Shown piece after piece: positions 1 through 5,739 of a stretch of 6,211 nt of DNA. The stretch is taken from the NCBI GenBank assembly GCA_009889685.1, contig WTZT01000037.1, forward strand, positions 1-6,211. Direction: 5' to 3'. The stretch is from Candidatus Hikarchaeia archaeon HikBin4 (lineage in GTDB: Archaea > Halobacteriota > Halobacteria > Halobacteriales > Hikarchaeaceae). The notes beneath the pieces are model-generated. The model did no database searches. It was not told where the DNA came from and worked only from the letters and a program-made list of their open reading frames with translations. Within the stretch, counting starts at the first letter, position 1. Each line of letters starts with the position of its first letter. The position numbers and the translations under genes were made by a program.

Positions 1-443
1 CTGCGTTTATTAGAGGCCACACAAAAGAGGGAAACATCGCGACAGTGGCAGAAGTTTCAGGGGAATTGAATGGGGAAGCACGTTTGCGTTTTGAAGCTAT
101 GAGAGGAGGGGGAATGCAAATACAAGTACCACAGGAAAGAACTATTGAAGAAGTAATTCAGATATCTAAAAAAACAGGAGACCATACTGTTCTTTCTAGA
201 ACGGATATTTGTTTAATTGCTGCTGCAATGGAATTAGAAGGAGTATTAGTAACTGATGATTATGCAATTCAAAATACGGCTGCAGAAATTGGATTAATGG
301 TCGAAGGGATCGCGAAAGAGACCATCAAAGAGAAAAGAAATTGGATATTCAAATGTGGGAGTTGTGGCAAGGAAAGTAAAACTATGCAGAAAGACTGTCC
401 GATATGCGGGGGTCAGTTAAGTAGAAAAAATCCCTCAAAATAA
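1..443 (+). CDS. nob1: Nob1-like PIN-domain rRNA endonuclease with zinc ribbon (5' truncated by window)
   Basis: This is most of an archaeal Nob1, the PIN-fold nuclease that trims the 3' end of 16S rRNA during small-subunit maturation. The frame is open to the window edge (in phase from base 3), and the residues before the GTG at 45 (AFIRGHTKEGNIAT) match the family's N-terminal 'DTSAFI.G' region. The GTG is therefore an internal valine, and the true start with the first catalytic Asp lies outside the window. Visible acidic residues, numbered from the GTG at 45, are Glu3 (VAEVSGEL), Asp54 (LSRTD) and Asp71/Asp72 (LVTDDYAIQN). A C-terminal zinc ribbon follows, C-x2-C-x10-C-x2-C, with its cysteines at bases 354-407. 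The stop codon (441-443) overlaps the end of the convergent protease gene by 9 bp. PIN plus ribbon is diagnostic of Nob1 in archaea; the missing start is the main uncertainty. Confidence 0.9.
   Translation, partial: AFIRGHTKEGNIATVAEVSGELNGEARLRFEAMRGGGMQIQVPQERTIEEVIQISKKTGDHTVLSRTDICLIAAAMELEGVLVTDDYAIQNTAAEIGLMVEGIAKETIKEKRNWIFKCGSCGKESKTMQKDCPICGGQLSRKNPSK
425..430 (-). terminator. Possible oligo-T terminator after the pgi-protease unit
   Basis: Read on the minus strand, six consecutive T residues begin 5 nt after the protease stop codon, inside the 3' end of nob1. Archaeal intrinsic termination often uses short T tracts without a hairpin, so this could end the pgi-protease transcript. 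There is no stem-loop, and the run may simply reflect lysine/asparagine codons of nob1. Confidence 0.3.
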
Positions 444-1295
444 GAGAAGGGAAGATATTGTTGCGGCTGCACCGGTAGTAGTGTTAACATAGAAAGCGGC
501 AAAAATGATTGAATCATAAATACCGTGTAATAAAGCAGCTGTGACGAGGTTTTTAGTCTGATAATACACAAATCCGATGATAACTGATAAAATGAAAATT
601 ACAAACAATGCGTTAAGAACGGGGAGGGGATTTTGAAGTAGTTCGCCTCCAGAGTAAGCAGAGATATGGACAGCAGAGAAAATAATACTTGATATTAAAA
701 TAGAACCGACAGGAGAAAATGAATTATACAGAGATTTTTGAATAATATTTCGATAAAGTAATTCTTCAAGGGGGCCGACAAGGAAAAGAGAAATTGGGAT
801 GAGTAAAAGCATTATTTTAGGATTGGAATAGATCAGATTTTCGACGGAATGGGATGTTGTTTCTGCTCCAAAATATTCGAAGATTGCACCGAAGATGATA
901 AGTATTAGAAAAAGGACAACTAGGCCGAGTAAAACATAGAGCAAATCGCGCCTAGTAGGAAAGCGGATATCGAGGAACTCAAGGGATGTTTTTGTACGGC
1001 GCATATAAAATAAAAAAGCTGTAAGAAGACCCATAGATAAGGCGAGTGAGCCTATGAGAATTCCAGAGAGAGCACTTGTAAGGAGTCGTTCTAGACCGGT
1101 TCCAGATAAAAATGAGATAATTAAGGCCAGAAACAAACTCCAAAATGCAATTGCGATTAAACCAAATACACCGATAAAAGTGGCAAAAATGATTTCTTTT
1201 AGTTGTTTTATTTGTTCGGGAGTTAAGAAAAAAGAAAGAAGAGGAATTAACAATTTCTGGTAGCATTGAAAAATGAATTGATCAAAAATAGACAT
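435..1295 (-). CDS. CPBP-family (CAAX/Rce1-like) intramembrane metalloprotease
   Basis: A polytopic membrane protein of 286 residues when started at the ATG at 1295. The three CPBP/Abi signatures are in order: EELLYR (Glu177, Glu178, Arg182), FSAVH (His210) and HGIYD (His257, Asp261). These place glutamate and histidine ligands in the membrane core as in Rce1-type proteases. About 120 mostly hydrophobic residues precede the catalytic part, with a basic break near MRRTKTS. A TTG seven codons upstream (1316) would give 293 residues but would overlap pgi by 16 bp. The ATG lies 5 bp after the pgi stop and is preferred, so the two genes are very likely co-transcribed and translationally coupled. 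Archaeal CPBP proteins have few characterised substrates; roles in prenyl-protein processing or peptide maturation are known for the family, but nothing here identifies a target. The 3' end overlaps nob1 by 9 bp. Confidence 0.88.
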   Translation of the reverse strand: MSIFDQFIFQCYQKLLIPLLSFFLTPEQIKQLKEIIFATFIGVFGLIAIAFWSLFLALIISFLSGTGLERLLTSALSGILIGSLALSMGLLTAFLFYMRRTKTSLEFLDIRFPTRRDLLYVLLGLVVLFLILIIFGAIFEYFGAETTSHSVENLIYSNPKIMLLLIPISLFLVGPLEELLYRNIIQKSLYNSFSPVGSILISSIIFSAVHISAYSGGELLQNPLPVLNALFVIFILSVIIGFVYYQTKNLVTAALLHGIYDSIIFAAFYVNTTTGAAATISSLLLF

Positions 1296-1300
1296 TGATA

Positions 1301-2617
1301 TTATTTTCCAATCCAATAGGAATTTTTGTTTTGAATGGAGCTAGATTCTGAACTAGATTTTCCAGTTAGGATATCTTTTAATGCTTGTTTTCCCCACTCG
1401 ACTGCAGGTTGGTCAAATCCGTTTATTCCTTGTAGCTCTGCGGAAATAATACACGATGCCATACATCCGTGTAAAAGTTCTCCAAGACAGAAAGAATCTA
1501 CCTGATCGATTTCTATTCTGATAGAAGGGCACCCCACGTCTGCCAAGCTAGCCTCTGTTGCTTGTAATTCTGTTCTCAAGAGGGTATCTAAATCGAGGTT
1601 AGAAAGATAATCGAAATCTCCAAACTCAGATGCAGGTATGGTTAGTTCAGTTTGATGGTTTACGACATCGATGAATGTAACCATTAGATTTCGTTTTCCG
1701 GCCCGATAAAGTTGAAGTTGAGAATGTTGATCGGTAGCCCCCATTGCCCTCAGAGGTATTTGACCAATGCCTTCTTTTCCAAGGCTTTCGGACCAGAGTT
1801 GAGCAAACCACTCGGTAAAAGTTTCTAAACGTTCTGAGTAAGGCATGAGTGAATTTGAGATAATTCCTAAATTGAATAATTCAGTTGTAATAGCACCATA
1901 AGCATACGCAGGAGAACTATAGATCGACTCAGAAAGTGAATCGAGTCCACTTCGGGCCCCTTTAAGAATTTCTTCTACAGATCCACCTAAAATTGCGATG
2001 GGTGCAAGGCTAACAGAAGATAAGGCGGAGAAGCGTCCGGGGATAAATTCGGAGAAAGGAAGAAGAGGTAGATTATATTTATCAGAAAGATCGTACAGAG
2101 GTCCCTTATTAGAGGTAGTTACAAAAGTTTGAGAAGTCCAATCTATATTTTGTTCATTCATTAGATTCCTTACTACTAAAAAGTTAGAAATAGTTTCGAT
2201 GGTAGAACCAGAAAGAGAAACAATGTTGATGACAGTATCTGTAAAATCGAGATTATTAAGTAGAGTTAGGTTTGCTGAAGGATCAACATTATCAAGTACA
2301 TAATGGCCAGAAAGTCCAAGTGCGGTTGAGAGCGTTGCAGATCCTAGTGCACTCCCACCTATTCCAATTGTAAGTACATTGGAAAAATCGGAAAAGGATT
2401 CGGTGAAGTCACATAAATTTTTTAGTTCCTCGGGAGACAGTATGTTGAGAGCTGCATATCCGAAGCTATTGTTGTTGATTTTGGGCCCTATAACAGAATG
2501 GATTGCGGCGACTTGATCGTCTAAAGAATCTAGAGTATCGGAAGATATGCCAGGAGATGCAACAGTATCAATGCTGTTTCCAATGTCTATCCGCATATAT
2601 TCTTCTGTGACGTTCAT
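1301..2617 (-). CDS. pgi: Glucose-6-phosphate isomerase, classical PGI superfamily
   Basis: Cytosolic enzyme interconverting glucose 6-phosphate and fructose 6-phosphate. It is 438 residues from the ATG at 2617, close to the compact archaeal/bacterial form. Visible landmarks are the sugar-phosphate (SIS) loop TIGIGGSALGS near residues 83-93, SLSGSTIET near 134-142, PGRFS with Arg195, QLWSE with Gln273 and Glu277 (the four-residue spacing of the Gln/Glu catalytic pair), TDQHS with His298, and FDQPAVEWGK with Lys410. All active-site residues expected from characterised PGIs appear present, so it should be active. A TTG two codons upstream (2623) is a less likely start, and an internal ATG at 2596 is also possible. 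No Shine-Dalgarno sequence precedes 2617. It belongs to the classical superfamily, not the cupin-type PGI common in several euryarchaea. The C-terminus ends in a serine-rich tail, and the membrane protease gene follows after 5 bp. Confidence 0.95.
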   Translation of the reverse strand: MNVTEEYMRIDIGNSIDTVASPGISSDTLDSLDDQVAAIHSVIGPKINNNSFGYAALNILSPEELKNLCDFTESFSDFSNVLTIGIGGSALGSATLSTALGLSGHYVLDNVDPSANLTLLNNLDFTDTVINIVSLSGSTIETISNFLVVRNLMNEQNIDWTSQTFVTTSNKGPLYDLSDKYNLPLLPFSEFIPGRFSALSSVSLAPIAILGGSVEEILKGARSGLDSLSESIYSSPAYAYGAITTELFNLGIISNSLMPYSERLETFTEWFAQLWSESLGKEGIGQIPLRAMGATDQHSQLQLYRAGKRNLMVTFIDVVNHQTELTIPASEFGDFDYLSNLDLDTLLRTELQATEASLADVGCPSIRIEIDQVDSFCLGELLHGCMASCIISAELQGINGFDQPAVEWGKQALKDILTGKSSSESSSIQNKNSYWIGK

Positions 2618-2734
2618 GACCAAATCTGCTTTGGTTCAGTGACTGGCAACGTTAGATATCAGAAGTGGATGGTAAAAGTGGAAATAGATAATATGTTTAA
2701 GTTTTGATACTTGGACTTTCACTTTTGTAACTTT
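2618..2734. other. Spacer between pgi and the 64-codon orphan
   Basis: 117 bp without a supported gene. On the minus strand it holds two weak AT-rich boxes that might serve pgi: GATATCTAA (2652-2660), about 38 bp before the pgi ATG as expected for a near-leaderless archaeal transcript, and a longer AT stretch around 2685-2702. The latter overlaps one copy of the 16-bp direct repeat. Neither is a convincing consensus TATA box, so read-through from the upstream orphan gene is also possible. Confidence 0.4.
2679..2694 (+). repeat. 16-bp direct repeat, copy 1
   Basis: TGGAAATAGATAATAT, identical to the copy at 3047-3062 and in the same orientation. Similarity extends loosely upstream (GGTAAAA here, GATAAAA at the other copy). 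It lies between pgi and the 64-codon orphan. No gene starts at the right distance on the plus strand to make this copy an obvious promoter. Confidence 0.75.
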
Positions 2735-2929
2735 TTACTTATAGAAAGATTCAAAATGCTCCTCCCTTTCATCTTTTAACATACCTATAGTTTCTTCCAT
2801 GAATCTGTTTCTATCTCCCCTTGTTTTCAAAACCCAAATACAAACCGTATCTTTGCTGTGATAAATCGCTTTTAATTCGCTATCGATATCACATATCTCT
2901 TGCGGTATTTCGGCTTTAATACAGATCAT
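2735..2929 (-). CDS. Hypothetical 64-residue cytosolic protein, unrecognised
   Basis: I do not recognise a family. From the ATG at 2929 the product has 64 residues, no membrane segment and no signal peptide. The first half is mixed, likely strand-forming (CIKAEIP; DTVCIWVLKTRG), with cysteines at 3, 13 and 30. The second half (about 38-63) is a strongly charged probable helix rich in Arg, Glu and Phe. The ATG is preferred over a GTG four codons upstream (2941) because GGGAG sits 5 nt before it; an in-frame TGA precedes the GTG, so the gene is bounded. An AT-rich box (2974-2983) is placed correctly for a promoter with a short leader. It could be read into pgi 117 bp downstream. Length and isolation leave some chance that it is not expressed. 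Confidence 0.6.
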   Translation of the reverse strand: MICIKAEIPQEICDIDSELKAIYHSKDTVCIWVLKTRGDRNRFMEETIGMLKDEREEHFESFYK

Positions 2930-2934
2930 GCTTA

Positions 2935-2939
2935 CTCCC
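2935..2939 (-). promoter_or_regulatory. Shine-Dalgarno-like site of the 64-codon orphan
   Basis: GGGAG on the minus strand, 5 nt from the ATG at 2929. It decides that start over the GTG at 2941, which would place this site inside the coding sequence. Confidence 0.5.
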
Positions 2940-2956
2940 ACTCAGTTTGAGAACAA

Positions 2957-2962
2957 GGAGGT
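2957..2962 (+). promoter_or_regulatory. Perfect Shine-Dalgarno sequence (GGAGGT)
   Basis: AAGGAGGT on the plus strand matches the complement of the archaeal 16S rRNA 3' end. GGAGG ends 7 nt before the GTG at 2969, an ideal spacing. It is the strongest such site I see before any start in this window, although the only reading frame it serves is a 19-codon hydrophobic one. Confidence 0.45.
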
Positions 2963-2968
2963 TTCGGT

Positions 2969-3028
2969 GTGACATTATATATTGAATGGATATTTTTGAT
3001 TGTCATTTATTCTCTTGCCATCTTTTAA
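2969..3028 (+). CDS. Candidate 19-residue single-helix membrane microprotein
   Basis: GTG start, 19 codons, TAA stop; translation MTLYIEWIFLIVIYSLAIF. Nearly every residue is hydrophobic or aromatic with one Glu at position 5, so the whole peptide could form one membrane helix. The case for it is the Shine-Dalgarno match 7 nt upstream, in a window where most genes have none. The frame is closed upstream by a TGA at 2948-2950. Against it: AT-rich DNA readily yields short hydrophobic frames, and the start region overlaps the putative TATA box of the divergent 64-codon gene. Function unknown. Confidence 0.3.
   Translation: MTLYIEWIFLIVIYSLAIF
2974..2983 (-). promoter_or_regulatory. Possible TATA box for the 64-codon orphan
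   Basis: Minus-strand AATATATAAT lies about 45-54 bp before the ATG at 2929. With initiation some 25 nt downstream it would give a leader of roughly 20-25 nt that contains the GGGAG site. The purine-rich BRE element expected just upstream is not clear. Confidence 0.4.
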
Positions 3029-3046
3029 AGCAGTCGATAAAATCTT

Positions 3047-3062
3047 TGGAAATAGATAATAT
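3047..3062 (+). repeat. 16-bp direct repeat, copy 2, possible promoter of the membrane-protein gene
   Basis: TGGAAATAGATAATAT, identical to 2679-2694. This copy ends 32 bp before the ATG at 3095, so its AT-rich part (AATAGATAATAT) is placed where an archaeal TATA box would sit for a transcript with a very short leader. Whether the repeat is a shared promoter element, a duplication or a boundary sequence cannot be decided from one window. Confidence 0.6.
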
Positions 3063-3094
3063 AGTGCGGCGTAGATGGTAGATAGATAACGGAT

Positions 3095-3595
3095 ATGGCA
3101 GATAAGAAACTAGGTTTGGTTGGGACATATAAATATGCGGCTGGAAAAAGCCGTTCTTTAGTGTTTAAATCGTATGTTTTGATCAGTTCAATGATAGGAA
3201 TATTTATTGTTTTTTTGATAGTACTTGCAGGGATTACATGGACTGCAAATCCGACAGGGACAGGTCCATTTAGAGAACAGATTATTCTAGGTGCCATACT
3301 ACTAGTGGTAATAATTCCCCTATTTGCCCCGGTTTTTGTCGTTTCAAGGCGCCAACAAAAAAATAGAAGTACAGCTCAAACTGATTGTTTCATGGCGCTT
3401 GTAGGATATGGGTATATAGTCTCTTTTTTTATTGGTTTGGGCATACTTGACCCAAATAATCATAAATTATATTGGCCACTTGAGGGAGTGGGGCGATGGG
3501 TTGACTCATTACCAGGGTCGTATGGAGTAGTACTCATAATTTTATCGATATGCATGATAGCAATGGTAGAAAGGAAAACTAGAAAATCAAGTTAA
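3095..3595 (+). CDS. Four-helix integral membrane protein of unknown function
   Basis: A 166-residue protein from an ATG at 3095; I recognise no family. Predicted membrane helices are near residues 28-49, 62-84, 98-118 and 142-158. Basic residues cluster at the N-terminus (Lys4, Lys5, Lys13, Lys18, Arg20, Lys25), between helices 2 and 3 (SRRQQKNR) and at the C-terminus (RKTRKSS), so the positive-inside rule predicts both ends in the cytoplasm. The second outer loop, about residues 119-141, is the longest soluble stretch and carries Trp127, Trp135 and several Gly/Pro. No catalytic motif, cysteine pair or transporter signature is visible. It stands alone on the plus strand between minus-strand units, and its end overlaps truA by 9 bp. 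No clear Shine-Dalgarno precedes it. Coding status is well supported by length and topology. Confidence 0.75.
   Translation: MADKKLGLVGTYKYAAGKSRSLVFKSYVLISSMIGIFIVFLIVLAGITWTANPTGTGPFREQIILGAILLVVIIPLFAPVFVVSRRQQKNRSTAQTDCFMALVGYGYIVSFFIGLGILDPNNHKLYWPLEGVGRWVDSLPGSYGVVLIILSICMIAMVERKTRKSS
3570..3586 (-). terminator. Possible T-rich terminator after truA
   Basis: Directly after the truA stop the minus strand reads TTTTCTAGTTTTCCTTT, a pyrimidine-rich stretch of the kind used for archaeal intrinsic termination. It lies inside the 3' end of the convergent membrane-protein gene, and there is no hairpin. Confidence 0.35.
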
Positions 3596-4381
3596 AAATT
3601 GAGGTATGTGTTGGAAAATATGAGAGAGTGTTAAATGTTTTTTAGATAATGTTTCAAATATATTACGGGCACTATCGATAGCTTTGGGATCACATTGAAA
3701 TTTGTACGGATAATCAACATCATAAAGGACTAGAGGGTACGCAGGTGCAGGAGGAACTCCGTCGGGACCGGTTAGAGGACGGGGGGAAAAAACACGATCT
3801 ATTTTTTCTAGGGGTGATTTTTTTGAAGATATTTCCACAATTAAAGAGATTATTCTCCGCACCAATTCACGAGGGAATCCACTAGATTCTATAGAGATGA
3901 CAAAGTGGTCCTCAAAAGGAGTGGCACTTATCGTTATGTCGCGTTTTGTACGTTGTTTATCGGGGGTTAAATTATGAAAATCATGTAGCCCAGATAGTAG
4001 TTGAATACTAGAGTTCAAAAGCTCATAATCTAAATTGGATGCATGAAGATAATAGGTGTATGTGCGGTTGAAAGCATCCAAAGTGGCATTAAAATTTTCT
4101 GGAACAGTGGTAGAAGCCCATATCCTAATAGATCTTGGAAGTTTTGAGTTTATAACAGAGGGAGTGCACCAACTGGGAGCGTCGAATGAAACCGTTTGTG
4201 CAATAGCAGAAACTCCGGAATCTGTCCGTCCAGCAGCGGAATAATCAACGGGTACGTCGTTGCAAAGGCCCAAATTGGCCAAAGATTGAAATAAGGATGT
4301 TTCGATGGTAGGTAGATGAGGTTGTCTCTGGAAACCGTGGAAATGCCTTCCGTCATAAGCTAATCTGAAGGCTTGTTTCAT
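3587..4381 (-). CDS. truA: tRNA pseudouridine synthase TruA
   Basis: Modifies uridines in the anticodon arm of tRNAs (positions 38-40 in characterised TruA) in the cytosol; 264 residues, normal for the family. Features in order: FRLAYDGRHFHGFQRQ at the N-terminus (the family's 'YDG..F.G.Q.Q'); AAGRTDSGVSA near 49-59 with catalytic Asp54; FNRTYTYYL near 104-112; LSGLHDFHNLT near 129-139; and GFPRELVRRI near 168-177, the counterpart of the 'F...MVRRI' motif. The ATG at 4381 lies 12 bp after the hisS stop, so it is almost certainly expressed from the hisS transcript. No Shine-Dalgarno is seen before it, so re-initiation after hisS is plausible. The 3' end overlaps the convergent membrane-protein gene by 9 bp. 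Confidence 0.95.
   Translation of the reverse strand: MKQAFRLAYDGRHFHGFQRQPHLPTIETSLFQSLANLGLCNDVPVDYSAAGRTDSGVSAIAQTVSFDAPSWCTPSVINSKLPRSIRIWASTTVPENFNATLDAFNRTYTYYLHASNLDYELLNSSIQLLSGLHDFHNLTPDKQRTKRDITISATPFEDHFVISIESSGFPRELVRRIISLIVEISSKKSPLEKIDRVFSPRPLTGPDGVPPAPAYPLVLYDVDYPYKFQCDPKAIDSARNIFETLSKKHLTLSHIFQHIPQFLT
3638..3643 (+). terminator. Possible oligo-T terminator of the membrane-protein gene
   Basis: Six T residues on the plus strand 43 nt past the stop of the membrane-protein gene, inside truA. No stem-loop is apparent. Offered only because archaeal termination can use such runs. Confidence 0.22.
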
Positions 4382-4393
4382 GATGCTAAATAT

Positions 4394-5704
4394 CTAAGAT
4401 GTTGTGGGTGCAAAATCGTCATAAGTAGGGCTATCATAATCCCCAGGGAAATCATCTAGAGAAACTTGGAGTTCTTCCCCAGTGGACATTTTTTTGATAG
4501 TTATTTTGTTTTCCTTTAAGTCACGTTCTCCAACGATGATTACAGTCTCGGTGTTGATTGAATTTGAGTAGTTTAGTTGTGATGTGAATTTCCTTCCAGA
4601 AACATCGGTTTCCACTATGTTGCCGCGGTCTCGAAGGGCATGGGCTAGTTGGATTGCAGATTCATGAGTGTCTCCGACTTGAATTACATAGTAATCTGTT
4701 TTGAGATTTTTATTTGGCCAGGTCCCGGCCCTCATAAGTAATTTTTCCAAAGTGGCATCGCCGAAAGCGAATCCTACAGCAGGAGTAGAAGGCCCGCCCA
4801 AATCATTAATTAGATTGTCGTACCGCCCACCACCAAAAATGGACCGGTGGACCTCTCCCGAAGCGTCGAAGCACTCAAAAATGGACCCCGTATAGTAATC
4901 AAGTCCGCGCGCGGTTTTAAGAGAAATAGAACAGTGTTTTTCGGCTACTGTTTGAGACACTATATTAAATATTTCTTCTAAATTTTGAATTGCAGATTGC
5001 ATAGATTCATTGTGTGCAAATTCTGCTATTTCAGATAAATCTGTGAGAGAAAGAATATCATTCAAATCGTCGATAGAATTGGAGGGGAAATTGGAGTCAG
5101 ATAACAATGTAGCATATAGCTGAGAGTCAATTTTATCTTTTTTGTCTATTGCCCGTATGGCAGCGGATAAATCTACATCGGGAGAGAAAGACTCCAGTAG
5201 ACCAGATAAGAGACTTCGGTGGGATACTAGAAAAATAAAATCATCTTCATCTAATCCTAGATTAGATAGTATGTGTGCGGCACAAACGATAATTTCGGCG
5301 TCAGCACTGGGAGAAGATGATCCGAAGATGTCAACATTTGTTTGATAAAATTCCCGAAAACGGCCTTGTTGAACCTGTTCGTATCGCCAGAAAGGTCTTG
5401 TTGAAAACCATTTTATCGGTTTTGGGAGAGATTTTCCGCGTAAAGCCACCATCCTAGCGACTGTAGGCGTAAGTTCTGGCGTCAATGCGATATCTCGCCC
5501 CCCTTGGTCCTGGAAAGAGTACAAATGGTCTACAATTTCACTTCCACTCTTATCAACGTACAATTGAGTTCTCTCAAGAGAAGGCGTCCCTATCTCTCGA
5601 AACCCATAGCTAGATATTGTATTTTCAATTGAATTGAATACGGCTTTTCGGTTAACCATATCCTCAGGATAAAATTCTCGAAAGCCTTTGAGACGGTCGT
5701 GCAT
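4394..5704 (-). CDS. hisS: Histidyl-tRNA synthetase (class II), divergent motif 3
   Basis: Charges tRNA-His with histidine using ATP; 436 residues, usual for a compact HisRS. Class II motif 1 is near 34-44 (GFREIGTPSLE), the LTPELTPTVAR element near 74-84, motif 2 near 103-127 with Arg107, Glu109 and GRFREFYQ, and the histidine-binding HisA block near 265-277 (ARGLDYYTGSIFE, Arg266). The glycine-rich GGGRYDNL near 291-298 is followed by motif 3 at about 309-322. The anticodon-binding domain runs from about 337 to 415. Motif 3 reads GFAFGDATLEKL, without the arginine normally found in the 'G.ERL' part. After residue 415 there is an acidic tail (DDFPGDYDSPTYDDF). The ATG at 5704 fits the family's N-terminus. 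It follows PDCD5 by 64 bp and precedes truA by 12 bp. Confidence 0.94.
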   Translation of the reverse strand: MHDRLKGFREFYPEDMVNRKAVFNSIENTISSYGFREIGTPSLERTQLYVDKSGSEIVDHLYSFQDQGGRDIALTPELTPTVARMVALRGKSLPKPIKWFSTRPFWRYEQVQQGRFREFYQTNVDIFGSSSPSADAEIIVCAAHILSNLGLDEDDFIFLVSHRSLLSGLLESFSPDVDLSAAIRAIDKKDKIDSQLYATLLSDSNFPSNSIDDLNDILSLTDLSEIAEFAHNESMQSAIQNLEEIFNIVSQTVAEKHCSISLKTARGLDYYTGSIFECFDASGEVHRSIFGGGRYDNLINDLGGPSTPAVGFAFGDATLEKLLMRAGTWPNKNLKTDYYVIQVGDTHESAIQLAHALRDRGNIVETDVSGRKFTSQLNYSNSINTETVIIVGERDLKENKITIKKMSTGEELQVSLDDFPGDYDSPTYDDFAPTTS

Positions 5705-5739
5705 ATACGTAGGTATTTCCTGGATGCGCTTGAATTCTT

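Noticed and set aside
498..1194. 13-bp repeat GGCAAAAATGATT at 498-510 and 1182-1194
   Set aside because: Both copies are antisense to hydrophobic IIFA segments of the same membrane protein, so shared codon and residue use explains it.
1054..1263. Plus-strand 69-codon frame opposite the protease
   Set aside because: Antisense shadow of a membrane-protein gene with no family features or initiation signals.
979..1266. Minus-strand 95-codon frame inside the protease gene
   Set aside because: It lies wholly within the protease in another frame, while the protease itself shows all CPBP motifs; the product looks compositionally random.
2672..2728. Imperfect inverted repeat (AAAAGTG at 2674-2680 with CACTTTT at 2720-2726)
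   Set aside because: The stem extends only through G-T pairs and the loop is over 30 nt, so it is not a convincing terminator, riboswitch or RNA gene.
3025..3297. Minus-strand 90-codon frame opposite the start of the four-helix membrane protein
   Set aside because: The plus-strand frame has clean membrane topology and a plausible promoter; this one is its antisense shadow.
4056..4356. Two short frames (plus 4056-4244, minus 4150-4356) within truA
   Set aside because: Both are shadows of the conserved truA coding sequence, including its catalytic motif region.
4701..5345. Two plus-strand frames (4701-4895 and 5142-5345) opposite hisS
   Set aside because: Antisense to conserved hisS motifs; no sign of independent coding.
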